Assembly: GCF_001906925.1 (NCBI RefSeq)
Contig: NZ_MRWQ01000012.1
Coordinates: 28,163 to 92,162 of the forward strand
Length of the DNA: 64,000 bases
Source of the DNA: Domibacillus mangrovi
Lineage (GTDB): Bacteria; Bacillota; Bacilli; Bacillales; Domibacillaceae
Direction: 5' to 3'
Of this stretch, positions 17,552 to 27,453 are shown one piece after another. The position numbers were made by a program, and so were the translations under genes. Numbering within the stretch: the first letter of the stretch is position 1; each line of letters starts with the position of its first letter. The notes beneath the pieces were generated by a model. That model was not told where the DNA came from, searched no databases, and worked only from the letters and a program-made list of their open reading frames with translations.

Positions 17552-19834
17552 ATGTTTATAAAAGAAATAAAAGCGATCATAAAAAGCCGGATGCTGCTTA
17601 TTTCTGTCATTGCTATTATGATCATACCTCTCCTTTATTCAGGCGTGTTTTTATGGGCATTTTGGGATCCATATGGTCATCTTGATAAGCTGCCGGTAGC
17701 GGTTGTCAACAGCGACACAGGTGCAGATTTTGAAGGAGAACAATTGGAACTCGGTAATAAATTGGAAGAGGAATTACGTGAAAGAAGTGATTTTGATTTT
17801 GATTTTGTGACACCGAAAGAAGCACAGGATGGTCTTGAACAGCAGGAATATTATATGGTTATTGAAATCCCCAAAAATTTCTCGGAAAATGCGACAACAT
17901 TAATGAATGAAAAGCCGAAAAAGCTTGAATTAACGTATATTCCGAATGAAAGTTATAATTTTGTTTCGTCACAAATTGGCCAGTCCGCGATGAAAGAAAT
18001 TCGAGCATCACTGCAGAAAAGTGTGACAAAAACATATGCTGAAACAATGTTTGATAACATAAAGAAAATGGGTGACGGTTACGTAGAAGCAGGAGATGGC
18101 GCGGGTAAACTTGATGAAGGTGCGCTGAAAATGACAGAGGGCACGAATAAATTGAAAAAAAATCTAGAAACATTGGCAAACAGTTCAGTAACATTTTCAT
18201 CCGGTATTGAAAAAGCGCGTGAAGGATCCAAGGATGTTGTAATGGGAGCTGATCGGTTATCTAGTGGATTCATACAACTTAGTGAAGGGCAATCACAACT
18301 AATTGATGGCGGCAAACAGCTACAAATAGGAACAGAAAAGCTAGCATCAGGTGCTGCTGAACTTGAAACAGGTCTTAATAAGGTAAATGAAAGAATGATG
18401 GAATTAACGGAAGGCACGTCGTCTGTCAAAGCAGGTGTGGATCAACTTCGTGAAAAACTGCCTGTTCTGTCAGACGGTACAGGCATGATCGCGGACGGTG
18501 CTGTTAATTTGACTACGGGCATGACAAAGTTTGAAGAAGAATTGAAAAATCAGATTAGTGCTGCTCAAACCGAGCAGATGGAACAGTTGGAGCCGATTTT
18601 AGCCCAAGTAATGACAGAAGAACAGCTGGAAGCAATGCAAACATCTATGAAAGTAAATAAGGAGAAAATGAATGCCAGCATTGAAGCGGGATTTGATGAG
18701 TTGCAAACGGGCAGCGCTCAACTTGTATCCGGTGCAAATGAGATAAATCAATCTGTATCCGGTGCCTTAACAGAAAATATGGATCAGTTGTCAAACGTTC
18801 TCGGCAATATACAAGATGGACAGACGCAACTACAATCGGGAATTGGAGAAATGGCAGCAGGCGCAGGACGTATAAATACAGGTGCGGTACAGCTTCAAAG
18901 CGGTGAGCAGGACCTTGTGACAGGATTAAATACGATGGCGGAGAAGTTAAATGAAGCCAAAAAAGGCTCTGATACGCTTACGAAAGGCGCTAAGGATTTA
19001 TCCAGCGGTTTGTCTGAACTTGCGGGAGGATCACACGAGTTGTCGAACGGTGCAGGCAAGCTAGTGGACGGATCAGCGGAACTTGCTTTGGGCTCTACAG
19101 AACTTGAAAAAGGCACGAAAGAACTGCAAGAAGAGCTAATAAAAGCAGCGGAAGAAGCAGGCGATATACAGTCAGATGACAAGACGTATGACATGATGGC
19201 AGAACCAGTCACTGTGGACAAGAAAGCTTTTCATAGCGTACCGAACTACGGAACGGGCATGGCGCCTTACATGCTATCACTTGGTTTATTTGTCGGAGCG
19301 ATTATGCTGACGATTATTTTTTCATTGAAAGAACCGCCGGTGCAACCGAAAAGTGCACGATCCTGGTTTGCAGGAAAACTGGGCGTATTTGTTCTTGTCG
19401 GGTTTGTACAGGCGATGGCGGCTGCGATCTTTTTGCTAATTGGACTCGATCTTCATGTGCAAAGTGTGCCACGCTTTTTCGTTATGGCAGTCATCTCCAG
19501 TGTATCATTTATGACGCTGATTCAAATGCTCGCGACGATTCTTGGTAATCCGGGCCGGTTTATTGCGATTTTAATTTTAATCAGCCAATTGACAGCGAGT
19601 GGCGGTACATTCCCGCTTGAACTTATTCCGAATGCTCTGCAGTATATAAACAGACTGCTGCCGATGGCGTATTCGATTGATGCATTCCGGGCGGTTATAT
19701 CAAGCGGTGATTATGCCTTTATGTGGAGAAACGCAGCGGTCTTAATCGGGTTTGCGTTGTTTAATATGACGATGACGGCGATTTATTTCCGCGGTCAATT
19801 TAAGCGTCAGTATGGTCGATTTGAAACAGTTTAA
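17552..19834 (+). CDS. yhgE: YhgE/Pip-family membrane protein
   Basis: The 760-aa protein has one N-terminal membrane helix (MLLISVIAIMIIPLLYSGVF), a large extracytoplasmic region and about five C-terminal helices of ABC-2-like type. The extracellular part holds many heptad units with a G-x3-L-x2-G rhythm, predicted to form a long coiled coil. The family includes the phage infection protein Pip, phage receptor YueB and ESX-secretion relatives. ATG 17552 follows GGAGGG. It is likely repressed by the adjacent TetR protein. Confidence 0.92.
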   Translation: MFIKEIKAIIKSRMLLISVIAIMIIPLLYSGVFLWAFWDPYGHLDKLPVAVVNSDTGADFEGEQLELGNKLEEELRERSDFDFDFVTPKEAQDGLEQQEYYMVIEIPKNFSENATTLMNEKPKKLELTYIPNESYNFVSSQIGQSAMKEIRASLQKSVTKTYAETMFDNIKKMGDGYVEAGDGAGKLDEGALKMTEGTNKLKKNLETLANSSVTFSSGIEKAREGSKDVVMGADRLSSGFIQLSEGQSQLIDGGKQLQIGTEKLASGAAELETGLNKVNERMMELTEGTSSVKAGVDQLREKLPVLSDGTGMIADGAVNLTTGMTKFEEELKNQISAAQTEQMEQLEPILAQVMTEEQLEAMQTSMKVNKEKMNASIEAGFDELQTGSAQLVSGANEINQSVSGALTENMDQLSNVLGNIQDGQTQLQSGIGEMAAGAGRINTGAVQLQSGEQDLVTGLNTMAEKLNEAKKGSDTLTKGAKDLSSGLSELAGGSHELSNGAGKLVDGSAELALGSTELEKGTKELQEELIKAAEEAGDIQSDDKTYDMMAEPVTVDKKAFHSVPNYGTGMAPYMLSLGLFVGAIMLTIIFSLKEPPVQPKSARSWFAGKLGVFVLVGFVQAMAAAIFLLIGLDLHVQSVPRFFVMAVISSVSFMTLIQMLATILGNPGRFIAILILISQLTASGGTFPLELIPNALQYINRLLPMAYSIDAFRAVISSGDYAFMWRNAAVLIGFALFNMTMTAIYFRGQFKRQYGRFETV

Positions 19835-19859
19835 AGATGGCAAATAGCCGTCTTTTTTT
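19833..19859 (+). terminator. yhgE terminator
   Basis: AAAGATGGC-AAATA-GCCGTCTTTTTTT immediately after the stop codon. Confidence 0.85.
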
Positions 19860-19949
19860 CATTCTAAATAATTACCATAGTTATTTCACACATATTATTT
19901 ATGCGGAAATGGGTCGCGATAGGGCAAGTCATCTGAATCATTAAACAGC

Positions 19950-19983
19950 AAAAAACACCAGCTGCGCCTTGGCCGGTGTTTTA
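19950..19983 (-). terminator. yhfH terminator
   Basis: Minus-strand hairpin AAAACACCGGCC / GGTGTTTTTT with a GC-rich middle, 25 bp after the yhfH stop. Confidence 0.8.
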
Positions 19984-20006
19984 TATGAAATATGTTGGTA
20001 AGTCTA

Positions 20007-20141
20007 TTAAATGTCTTTAATATTTGAGCAAGTAGGACATATGTTACTATAGCAGTCATGCTGTTCTTCAATGTATAAGCCGCAATTTGCGCATTCTTTG
20101 GCGGGTAAGTTTTTGAAAAATTCAACGATGCTTTTGATCAT
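20007..20141 (-). CDS. yhfH: YhfH-family zinc-ribbon protein
   Basis: This 44-aa ORF begins MIKSIVEFFKNLPAKECANC and ends in CPTC plus a short tail. Two CxxC pairs predict a small zinc ribbon, as in the YhfH family. ATG 20141 follows GGGGAG. It sits between yhgE and yhfI exactly as in B. subtilis, on the opposite strand, and has its own terminator. The function of the family is unknown. Confidence 0.85.
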   Translation of the reverse strand: MIKSIVEFFKNLPAKECANCGLYIEEQHDCYSNICPTCSNIKDI

Positions 20142-20360
20142 GTAGCTCTCCCCTTTGTTATATAACTGTTTTGTTTTATGGGTTTATTGTATTATAACAG
20201 ATAGAGTGTCGTCAACTATTTTTTGAAAATCTATTTTAATTTTTGTGTAAAAGGGAATAATATAAAGTTAAAGTGAAATTACATACAGTTCTTTTTGAAT
20301 TCTTGAAGTGGAGGTAATTACTACTTATTAATGCGGAATGAAAAGCGGGGAGAAATGAAC

Positions 20361-21095
20361 ATGAAAATAACGGTTATTGGGTGCTGGGGTGGTTTTCCAA
20401 AAATAAACGAAGCGAGCAGCGGCTATTTAATTAACGAAGACGGCTTTCAATTATTGCTCGACTGCGGAAGTGGTGTCTTATCCAAACTGCAAAACTACAC
20501 AAAACCTGCCGCACTGGACGCGGTTATTTTGTCACATTACCATGCTGATCATATTGCGGACATTGGTGTACTTCAGCACGCACTGCTTATTGATTCATTT
20601 ACAATGAAAACACGTGAAGAATCGTTGCCTATTTATGGTCATCAAGAGAGTGAAGGCTTTAGCACACTTACATATAAAAATATAACTACAGGTGTAGCTT
20701 ATCATCCTGATGAGGCGATTCAAATTGGTCCTTTTGAGATCACATTTTTGAAAACAAATCATTCGGTTCCCTGCTTCGCCATGCGACTTGAAGCAAATGG
20801 TCATACGATTGTGTACACAGCAGATACAGCGTACAAAGAAGAAATGATTGAATTTGCAAAGGGAGCAGACATATTGCTTGCAGAAAGTAATTTATATAAA
20901 GGAATGGACGGTACTTCCGCTGGTCATATGACGTCAGAAGAAGCGGGTATCATCGCCCAAAAAGCAGGTGTTCGGACACTGGCCTTAACACACTTGCCAC
21001 ATTTTGGTGATATCAAACAGTTAAAAGAGGAAGCAGCTCAACTGTTTGAGGGGACGATCGTACTGGCACATGAATATTTGGAGATTGGATTATAA
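20361..21095 (+). CDS. yhfI: Metallo-beta-lactamase-fold hydrolase YhfI
   Basis: The 244-aa protein belongs to the RNase Z/YhfI branch of MBL hydrolases. Motifs are SHYHADHIAD (HxHxDH), the NHSVPC His, TADTAY with the bridging Asp, and the late LTHLPHFGD region. ATG 20361 is chosen with GGGGAG 8 bp upstream. The in-frame codon at 20331 lacks a signal and the ATG at 20355 sits too close to the Shine-Dalgarno. Substrate unknown; presumably cytoplasmic. Confidence 0.9.
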   Translation: MKITVIGCWGGFPKINEASSGYLINEDGFQLLLDCGSGVLSKLQNYTKPAALDAVILSHYHADHIADIGVLQHALLIDSFTMKTREESLPIYGHQESEGFSTLTYKNITTGVAYHPDEAIQIGPFEITFLKTNHSVPCFAMRLEANGHTIVYTADTAYKEEMIEFAKGADILLAESNLYKGMDGTSAGHMTSEEAGIIAQKAGVRTLALTHLPHFGDIKQLKEEAAQLFEGTIVLAHEYLEIGL

Positions 21096-21118
21096 GTCGC
21101 CGTTTGCGGCTTTTTTTG
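21094..21118 (+). terminator. yhfI terminator
   Basis: GTCGCCG-TTT-GCGGC hairpin followed by T7, overlapping the yhfI stop. Confidence 0.8.
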
Positions 21119-21177
21119 TTGTCGAAGTAGGAGCAAAGCGATATAATTTGTTGGGAATGAAAGTTGGGAGGAAGAAA

Positions 21178-21888
21178 ATGGCATCGCTAGTTGCGAAATA
21201 CGGCGAATTTAAAGAAGGATTATACGCAGGGATAGGCATTGCTATCGGATACATACCGGCAGCGCTCACATATGGTCTGTTGGCGAAAAGTGCAGAGCTT
21301 TCATTAACAGAAACGTTATCGCTGAGCATTTTTGTGTATGCGGGCGCTGCCCAATACATGGCGCTCAACTTAATTGTGATTGGAACAGGCATCTTTGAAA
21401 TTGTGTTGACGACGTTCATTTTGAACATTCGCCACTTTTTAATGTCCGCTGCATTGAATGAAAAAGCAGAAAATGAAGCAGTTTGGAAAAAAGCAGCGTA
21501 CGCATTTGGTATAACAGACGAAACATTTTCGGTTGCTGCCATGCGCCGCAGCTCGATTAATGCGGCTTATATGGCAGGATTAATTATTATCTCGTATTCC
21601 AGCTGGGGTATCAGTTCGGGACTTGGATACATAGTAGGAAATGTTTTGCCACAAGTTGTCCAGGAGAGTATGGGTGTCGCACTTTATGCGATGTTTATCG
21701 GTTTACTAGTCCCCTCATTGAAAACACATACAAAAGCAGTTATATTAGCAGCAACGGCCGCATTATTAAATTGTATTTTTATTTATTCTCATACATTTTC
21801 AAGCGGCTGGGCAATTATTATGTCGACATTGCTGGCCGCCGTCTCGATTGAAGCAGTTGATCAAATGAGACATAAGGGGAAATTGTAA
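21178..21888 (+). CDS. azlC: AzlC-family branched-chain amino acid exporter subunit
   Basis: The 236-aa membrane protein matches AzlC/LIV-E large subunits, which export branched-chain amino acids and 4-azaleucine with AzlD. Conserved blocks: GYIPAALTYGLLAK, FVYAGAAQYMALNL and LNIRHFLMSAAL, then GITDETFSV. ATG 21178 follows TGGGAGG. The stop overlaps the azlD start by one base, so the two subunits are coupled. Confidence 0.92.
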   Translation: MASLVAKYGEFKEGLYAGIGIAIGYIPAALTYGLLAKSAELSLTETLSLSIFVYAGAAQYMALNLIVIGTGIFEIVLTTFILNIRHFLMSAALNEKAENEAVWKKAAYAFGITDETFSVAAMRRSSINAAYMAGLIIISYSSWGISSGLGYIVGNVLPQVVQESMGVALYAMFIGLLVPSLKTHTKAVILAATAALLNCIFIYSHTFSSGWAIIMSTLLAAVSIEAVDQMRHKGKL

Positions 21889-22190
21889 TGAGTCTATCGA
21901 TGGTCATAATCGTAGTAGGCATGACAGCAGTCACTTATATACCACGTATGCTTCCGTTTATTATGTTTAAAGAGAAAGAACTGCCGGTGTTCTGGCAGGG
22001 CATCTTAAGAAATGTTCCACATGCAACACTCGGTGCGCTTATTTTTCCGGGTATATTAACGTTTCATGAAAATAGTTGGTTTGGCATTGCTGGGGCAGCA
22101 GCTGCATTTCTAATTGCTTTTATGGGTGTTAACATTATTTTTACAGTACTCGGTTCTATTGGGGTTTTAACGATTTTATCAATGTTATAA
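21888..22190 (+). CDS. azlD: AzlD-family exporter small subunit
   Basis: The 100-aa partner of AzlC has four predicted membrane segments and the family's TYIPRMLPF motif near the N-terminus, followed by LRNVPHATLGALIFPG. It begins in the TAATG overlap with azlC and is followed by a terminator, completing a two-gene operon. No regulator gene is adjacent. Confidence 0.92.
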   Translation: MSLSMVIIVVGMTAVTYIPRMLPFIMFKEKELPVFWQGILRNVPHATLGALIFPGILTFHENSWFGIAGAAAAFLIAFMGVNIIFTVLGSIGVLTILSML

Positions 22191-22210
22191 AAAAGAGGAA
22201 GTACACGTTT

Positions 22211-22249
22211 AAAAGCTCCCCGCATCAAATAGATACGGGGGGCTTTTTT
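22211..22249 (+). terminator. azlCD terminator
   Basis: AAAAGCTCCCCGCATC / GATACGGGGGGCTTTTTT. Confidence 0.9.
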
Positions 22250-22287
22250 GGTTGAATTATTGAGGTATTCATTATGGTTGGAGGAAA

Positions 22288-22521
22288 TTATGATATATGA
22301 TGGCTCTTCTCCAACTGTTTTAAATCACTTGAAAGTGTCATAAATGTTGACCGATCGTCGTTATCAAGAGAATGATCAATTTTATCCATTAACATAGCTT
22401 TTTCTTTTTGGTATAAAATATCCTTAAGAAAGTTATCGATAAATTCACTTATCGCTGTTTTTTCTTTTTCACGGGGCATCGGGGACTTCATCATCTCGGC
22501 AAAATAATTATTGTTTTCCAT
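22288..22521 (-). CDS. yhzC: IDEAL-domain protein YhzC
   Basis: A 77-aa product with the IDEAL-type pattern near the middle (ISEFIDNFLKDILYQKEK) and a helical, charged C-terminus. ATG 22521 is preceded by GAGGTGATT. It is divergent from comK, as yhzC is in B. subtilis. IDEAL domains occur in ComK-linked and phosphatase-like Bacillus proteins but their action is not established. Confidence 0.82.
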   Translation of the reverse strand: MENNNYFAEMMKSPMPREKEKTAISEFIDNFLKDILYQKEKAMLMDKIDHSLDNDDRSTFMTLSSDLKQLEKSHHIS

Positions 22522-22680
22522 TATAATCACCTCGGATACCTTTTTTATATTATATGAAATTTTAAGCAACTAATCAACAGAAAGTTTAAAATTTTTAGAA
22601 AATTAAATCTTATGACAAAAGGGACAAATGTAACAGCGGCATGTTACCATGAAAATGTGAGAACAATTCAGGTGAAAAGG

Positions 22681-23280
22681 ATGAGCAAGATGACAAGAAA
22701 TCCATTAGAACAGGCTGAGAAACTGCTTCTTGTACGGTCGGAAACACTGATGGTAAAACCAGTCCAATTTGGTGAGAGTACATGGATGTATGAAAGCAAT
22801 AGGAAGCCGGTTCTAATGAACGAAAAATCATTAACCATTATTCGGAAAAGCTGTCTCCATCACTTGTCTACTTACGATGGAAGAAGGGAAGCATCAAAGC
22901 TGGTTCTTGGCATTAGATCAAAAGTTCCCATCGTGATTGATCACATCGAGGGTATTTATCTCTTCCCCATTGCTTCACATTTAAAACCTGACTGTGTCTG
23001 GATATCTTTATTTCATGTAAAGGAATTAAAAATTATCGATAAGAAAAGGACAGAAGTACTGTTTAAAGATGGACAAAAAGTAATCGTGAATGTTTCGATA
23101 CACGTCGCATTCAGTCAATTAGCACTGGCAAATGAACTTCAAAAAAGAACGAAAACCATTACGTTCAACGGTGCGATAGAGAAAGTGGAACGCAAAAAAT
23201 GGGTAAAAGGCAAAAAAAGAATGATTATTTCGTTTTCCGATTGGACAGAAAGTGAACAGGAAAAAGATTTGAAACGTTGA
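22681..23280 (+). CDS. comK: Competence transcription factor ComK
   Basis: ComK is the master activator of the DNA-uptake genes. The 199-aa product aligns with ComK through CLHHLSTYDGRREASK, VPIVIDHIEGIYLFP, CVWISLFHVKEL and TEVLFKDGQ. I chose ATG 22681 (AGGTG 6 bp upstream); ATG 22690 is also possible, and the frame is open back to 22612. It lacks the last part of the B. subtilis C-terminus but has its own charged tail. MecA, the adaptor that targets ComK for degradation, and ComZ are also in this window. Confidence 0.93.
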   Translation: MSKMTRNPLEQAEKLLLVRSETLMVKPVQFGESTWMYESNRKPVLMNEKSLTIIRKSCLHHLSTYDGRREASKLVLGIRSKVPIVIDHIEGIYLFPIASHLKPDCVWISLFHVKELKIIDKKRTEVLFKDGQKVIVNVSIHVAFSQLALANELQKRTKTITFNGAIEKVERKKWVKGKKRMIISFSDWTESEQEKDLKR

Positions 23281-23303
23281 TTGAATTGAAAGGGATTTAA
23301 AGA

Positions 23304-23885
23304 ATGAACTTGAGTGAATGGTTATCAATAGAAAGAATAATGGGTTGGATTAATCAATATGAATCGTTTGGACCGCTACCAGGTTTTCTCTTGCCACTTT
23401 TAGAAGCATTTTTACCATTCCTGCCGCTGTTCGCATTCGTTCTTGCTAATGTAAATGCGTTCGGACTGTGGTTTGGCTTTTTCATTTCATGGGGTGGTGC
23501 TGTAACCGGTTCATTTATTGTTTTTTTATTAATCCGTAGGTACGGCCGTGAAAAATTTTTATCCTTTTTGCAAAAAAATAAGCAGATAAACAAAATGATG
23601 AATTGGGTAGACCGCCATGGGTTTGCACCCGTGTTTTTGTTACTTTGTTTTCCATTTACACCATCTGCTATTGTGAACATCGTGGCCGGTTTGTCCAGAA
23701 TTAGCATCGTTCAATATTTGCTTGCTGTGATGGCGGGGAAAACAGTGATGATCTTCACGATTAGCTATGTCGGGTATGATGTGGCCGCGCTCATTCATCA
23801 GCCAGGCAGAACGGCTGTAATCGCTAGTGTTATGATCGCTCTCTGGTTTGGCGGGAAACAATTAGAAAAGCGACTTGAAAAATGA
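23304..23885 (+). CDS. yhjE: VTT/TVP38-family membrane protein YhjE
   Basis: The 193-aa protein has the SNARE-associated/VTT (DedA-like) fold: FLLPLLEAFLPFLP, FISWGGAVTGSFIVFLLIRRYG and FTPSAIVNIVAGLS with the re-entrant loop sequence, and about five helices. DedA-superfamily members act as lipid or ion carriers. ATG 23304 is preceded by AAAGGGATTT. It lies between comK and addB, near yhjE's place in B. subtilis. A terminator follows. Confidence 0.88.
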   Translation: MNLSEWLSIERIMGWINQYESFGPLPGFLLPLLEAFLPFLPLFAFVLANVNAFGLWFGFFISWGGAVTGSFIVFLLIRRYGREKFLSFLQKNKQINKMMNWVDRHGFAPVFLLLCFPFTPSAIVNIVAGLSRISIVQYLLAVMAGKTVMIFTISYVGYDVAALIHQPGRTAVIASVMIALWFGGKQLEKRLEK

Positions 23886-23920
23886 AAATCCATATCATAG
23901 ATGTGGTTTTTCATTTTTCT
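23879..23920 (+). terminator. yhjE terminator
   Basis: AAAATGAAAA-TCCATATC / GATGTGG-TTTTTCATTTTTC imperfect long hairpin just after the stop. Confidence 0.7.
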
Positions 23921-23976
23921 TTTGATCGAACGTATGATCTTTGTTATAGTAGTGAGAAGGAAATGGAGGGATTGGG

Positions 23977-26900
23977 ATGGGGCTGCAATTTGTTATTGGC
24001 CGATCTGGTTCTGGAAAGACGGATTGGATGATTTCAGAAATAAAAAAACGTATACTCGATGATCCGGAAGGAAAGCCGATTATTTATCTCGTGCCGGAGC
24101 AAATGTCTTTTTTATCTGAATACGTGCTGGCTGCAGATGAGGATCTTGGCGGTACCATTCGTGCGCAAGTATACAGCTTTACCCGTCTCGCTTGGCGTGT
24201 GTTGCAGGAAGAAGGCGGGATGAGCAGGCAGCACATTACCCCGGCGGGCCGAAATATTTTAATCCGAAAAATTATTGAAGAAAAACGGGAAGAGTTATCG
24301 GTTTTTTCAAAAGCTGCAGATAAAACTGGTTTTGTCAGCACGGTGGAAGGGATGCTTACTGAATTCCGGCAATATTTAATTACCCCGGATGATATGGAAG
24401 AACATCGTAGAAGTGTTCCGGCCGCACTTGCGGATAAATTAAATGATTTGCAAAAAATTTATACAGAATTTGATCGGGCACTTGTAGATAAATATACGGA
24501 TTCCGAAGACTATATGCGTCTTCTTGCTGAAATGATCGTTAAATCAGATTACATACGGGAATCAACTATTTATATAGACGGATTTCACAGCTTTACACCA
24601 CAGGAACATGATGTAATTCGCGTTTTGATGGACATAGCGCAGCATGTGACAATATCATTGACGATCGATCGACCATTCCGGTATGAGGATCCCGATGATA
24701 CTGAATTATTCCGTTTAACAGGCCGGACGTATCATGATTTATATGAAAATGCAATTGAAGCAGGTATCGATATTAAAGACGATATCGTTATTCAAGGACA
24801 TAAGCGGCAAAAAAATGAATCATTAATTCATCTCGAAACACAGTTTGACAAACGGCCAGCAAATATACATGAAAGTTGTTCCGGTTTAACGATTATGCAG
24901 GCGGCAGGAAGAAGGGCAGAAATAGAAGGCACGGCACGTGAAATTCGTCGTCTGGCGCGTGTAGAAAACTATCGCTATAAACAAATCGCGCTCCTTATCC
25001 GCAATGGAGAAGAGTATCAGTCTATTATTGAAACGGTATTTGATGATTATAATATACCCTTCTTTATTGATCAAAAGAGGCCCATGCTCAATCATCCGCT
25101 TATTGAATTGATCCGCTCATCTCTTGAAGTGATCGGTGGAAAGTGGCGGTATGAAGCCATTTTCCGTGCTGTTAAAACCGATTTGCTTTTTCCATTTGAT
25201 GAACCGCGTGAAAACGTGCGCCGCCGCATGGATTTACTTGAAAATTATGTGCTGGCTCATGGCATATACGGCGATCGCTGGACGAACGGCGAAAGGTGGA
25301 CGTACCGCCGTTATATGGGCCTTGAATTTACAAGTGTCGCTCAAACGGATGAAGAGCGTGCGTTTGAGATTCAGTTAAATGAGATGAAAGAAGCTGTTTC
25401 GACACCGCTGTATCGTTTAGAAAGGCGGTTAAAACACGCAAAAAATGCACTTGAATGTTGTCGATCTTTATATCAATTTATTGAAGACTTGAATATTCCA
25501 AGAAAGATCGAACAACTATCAATCGAAGCGGAAGAACGGGGCGAGTTAGCGTCCGCGGCTCAGCATAATCAGGCGTGGGATGCGGTCATCGGCATGCTGG
25601 ATGAGTTTGCGGAAGTGGCAGGAGATGAGCAGATGAATGCAAAAAAATTCGCTTCTGTTTTAAATGCTGGTCTTGAAGCGCTTGAGTTTTCAATTGTTCC
25701 GCCGGCTGCAGATCAAGTCATTGTAGCGAATCCTGAACGATCACGTCTGGCCGGCATTGAAGCTGCATTTGTCGTTGGCATGAATGACGGTGTTTTTCCG
25801 TCGCGTCAAATGGAAGATGGTATTTTGGACGACGAGGAACGGACAGCGCTCATTGCAGCGGGGATGAATGTTGCACCGGGAAGCAAAACGAGGCTTCTTG
25901 ATGAAGAATTCGTTGCGTACCGTACGGTGACTGTACCTGCGAGCCGCTTATATATTTCATGGCCGATTGCCGATTCCGAAGGGAAATCGTTGCAGCCGTC
26001 ACCGTATATTAAAAGGATAAGAGAACTTTTTGGTGGTTTAAATGAACAGCTTTTAGCTAATGATCCAGCTGATTTGCAGCCAAAAGAGCAACTCGATTAC
26101 ATTGGTTATCCTGGGCCGACACTGTCTTATTTAACATCCCAACTTCAATTGAAGAAACGCGGATATCCACTCCACTCGTTCTGGTGGGATGTGTACAACA
26201 TTTATATGGAAAGTCCGCTTAAACAAAAAGCAGGGCTCGTTTTAGATGGCTTATATTACGAGAATAAAACTGCCGTGCTAAAGCCGCAGACCGGTATTGA
26301 TTTATACGGAACGGATATGATTGCGAGTGTGTCACGAATGGAAACGTTCCATTCGTGCCCGTTCAGCCATTTTGCAAGGCATGGGTTAAAGTTGCGTGAC
26401 CGCCTTGTGTATCGTCTCGAGGCCCCAGATATTGGCGACCTGTTTCATGGTGCATTGAAATGGATCGCTGAAGAAGTTGAAAAGCGTGGAATGAAGTGGC
26501 CGGAACTTACATCGGAACAGTGCCGTATATTTGCAAAAAGTGCAGTGGAAGAGCTTGCACCAAAGCTTCAAAATCGAATTTTAATGAGTTCCAATCGATA
26601 TTCATATATCCAGCATAAACTTGAGCAAATTATTGCCCGTGCCTCAACGGTACTGAGTGACCAAGCAAAAGTGAGCGGTTTTTCGCCGCTTGGTATTGAG
26701 CTTGCATTTGGTCCACGGTCTGAATTGCCTCCGCTCGTCTTTCAGTTGAAAAATGGTGCACGTATGTCGCTCGCTGGCCGAATTGACCGTGTGGATAAAG
26801 CGGTAGGGAATAACGATACATATTTGCGTGTTATTGATTATAAGTCGGGCAGCAGAGATGTTGATATGACGGAAATCTATTACGGATTTGCGATGCAAAT

Positions 26901-27453
26901 GTTAACGTATCTTGATATCGTGTTGACGAATTCGTCCATTTTAACTGGTAAAGAAGCACGTCCGGGTGGCGTTCTTTATTTCCATGTGCATAACCCATAT
27001 TTAAATACGAAAAAATTTATGACAATTGAAGAAATTGAAAAAGAAATGATGAAAAGTTTCCGTATGAAAGGGCTTGTTCTAGGTGAAGATGAAGCCATTC
27101 ATTTAATGGATGAGCAGCTTGAAACGGGAGACTCGCTTATTATTCCAGCAGGTTTTAAAAAGGATGGAACGCTGACCGCCCGCTCAAAAACAGTGGATGA
27201 TGATTCATTTGGAACGATGCGGCGTCATGTTCGGAAATTATACGAAGATGCAGGCAATGATATTGTATCCGGAGCCGTTGATATTACACCGTATCGTTAC
27301 AACAAAAAAACACCGTGTACATTTTGTTCATACCGGCAAGTGTGCCAGTTCGACGATACATTAGATGAAAACAACTATAGACTGATTCGACCACATAAAA
27401 ATGAAGAAATCATTCAGAAGATGAAGGAGAATGATGATGACGGAATTGTATAA
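23977..27453 (+). CDS. addB: AddAB helicase-nuclease, subunit AddB
   Basis: AddB pairs with AddA to process double-strand breaks up to Chi-like sites in recombination. The 1158-aa protein starts with a Walker A, GRSGSGKT, at residues 8-15. It ends in a RecB-type nuclease domain with IDRVD and VIDYKSG, plus the iron-sulfur cysteines: one in HSCPFSHF and three in CTFCSYRQVC. ATG 23977 follows GGAGGG. addA overlaps its last bases, so the two are translationally coupled. Confidence 0.97.
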   Translation: MGLQFVIGRSGSGKTDWMISEIKKRILDDPEGKPIIYLVPEQMSFLSEYVLAADEDLGGTIRAQVYSFTRLAWRVLQEEGGMSRQHITPAGRNILIRKIIEEKREELSVFSKAADKTGFVSTVEGMLTEFRQYLITPDDMEEHRRSVPAALADKLNDLQKIYTEFDRALVDKYTDSEDYMRLLAEMIVKSDYIRESTIYIDGFHSFTPQEHDVIRVLMDIAQHVTISLTIDRPFRYEDPDDTELFRLTGRTYHDLYENAIEAGIDIKDDIVIQGHKRQKNESLIHLETQFDKRPANIHESCSGLTIMQAAGRRAEIEGTAREIRRLARVENYRYKQIALLIRNGEEYQSIIETVFDDYNIPFFIDQKRPMLNHPLIELIRSSLEVIGGKWRYEAIFRAVKTDLLFPFDEPRENVRRRMDLLENYVLAHGIYGDRWTNGERWTYRRYMGLEFTSVAQTDEERAFEIQLNEMKEAVSTPLYRLERRLKHAKNALECCRSLYQFIEDLNIPRKIEQLSIEAEERGELASAAQHNQAWDAVIGMLDEFAEVAGDEQMNAKKFASVLNAGLEALEFSIVPPAADQVIVANPERSRLAGIEAAFVVGMNDGVFPSRQMEDGILDDEERTALIAAGMNVAPGSKTRLLDEEFVAYRTVTVPASRLYISWPIADSEGKSLQPSPYIKRIRELFGGLNEQLLANDPADLQPKEQLDYIGYPGPTLSYLTSQLQLKKRGYPLHSFWWDVYNIYMESPLKQKAGLVLDGLYYENKTAVLKPQTGIDLYGTDMIASVSRMETFHSCPFSHFARHGLKLRDRLVYRLEAPDIGDLFHGALKWIAEEVEKRGMKWPELTSEQCRIFAKSAVEELAPKLQNRILMSSNRYSYIQHKLEQIIARASTVLSDQAKVSGFSPLGIELAFGPRSELPPLVFQLKNGARMSLAGRIDRVDKAVGNNDTYLRVIDYKSGSRDVDMTEIYYGFAMQMLTYLDIVLTNSSILTGKEARPGGVLYFHVHNPYLNTKKFMTIEEIEKEMMKSFRMKGLVLGEDEAIHLMDEQLETGDSLIIPAGFKKDGTLTARSKTVDDDSFGTMRRHVRKLYEDAGNDIVSGAVDITPYRYNKKTPCTFCSYRQVCQFDDTLDENNYRLIRPHKNEEIIQKMKENDDDGIV

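Noticed and set aside
19895..20125. 76-codon minus-strand frame over yhfH
   Set aside because: The overlapping 44-codon frame has two CxxC motifs, a ribosome-binding site and conserved position; the longer frame is a shadow.
22570..22680. ComK boxes (AAAAN5TTTT) in front of comK
   Set aside because: The region is AT-rich with near matches such as AAAATTAAATCTT, but no pair with a standard spacing could be fixed by eye.
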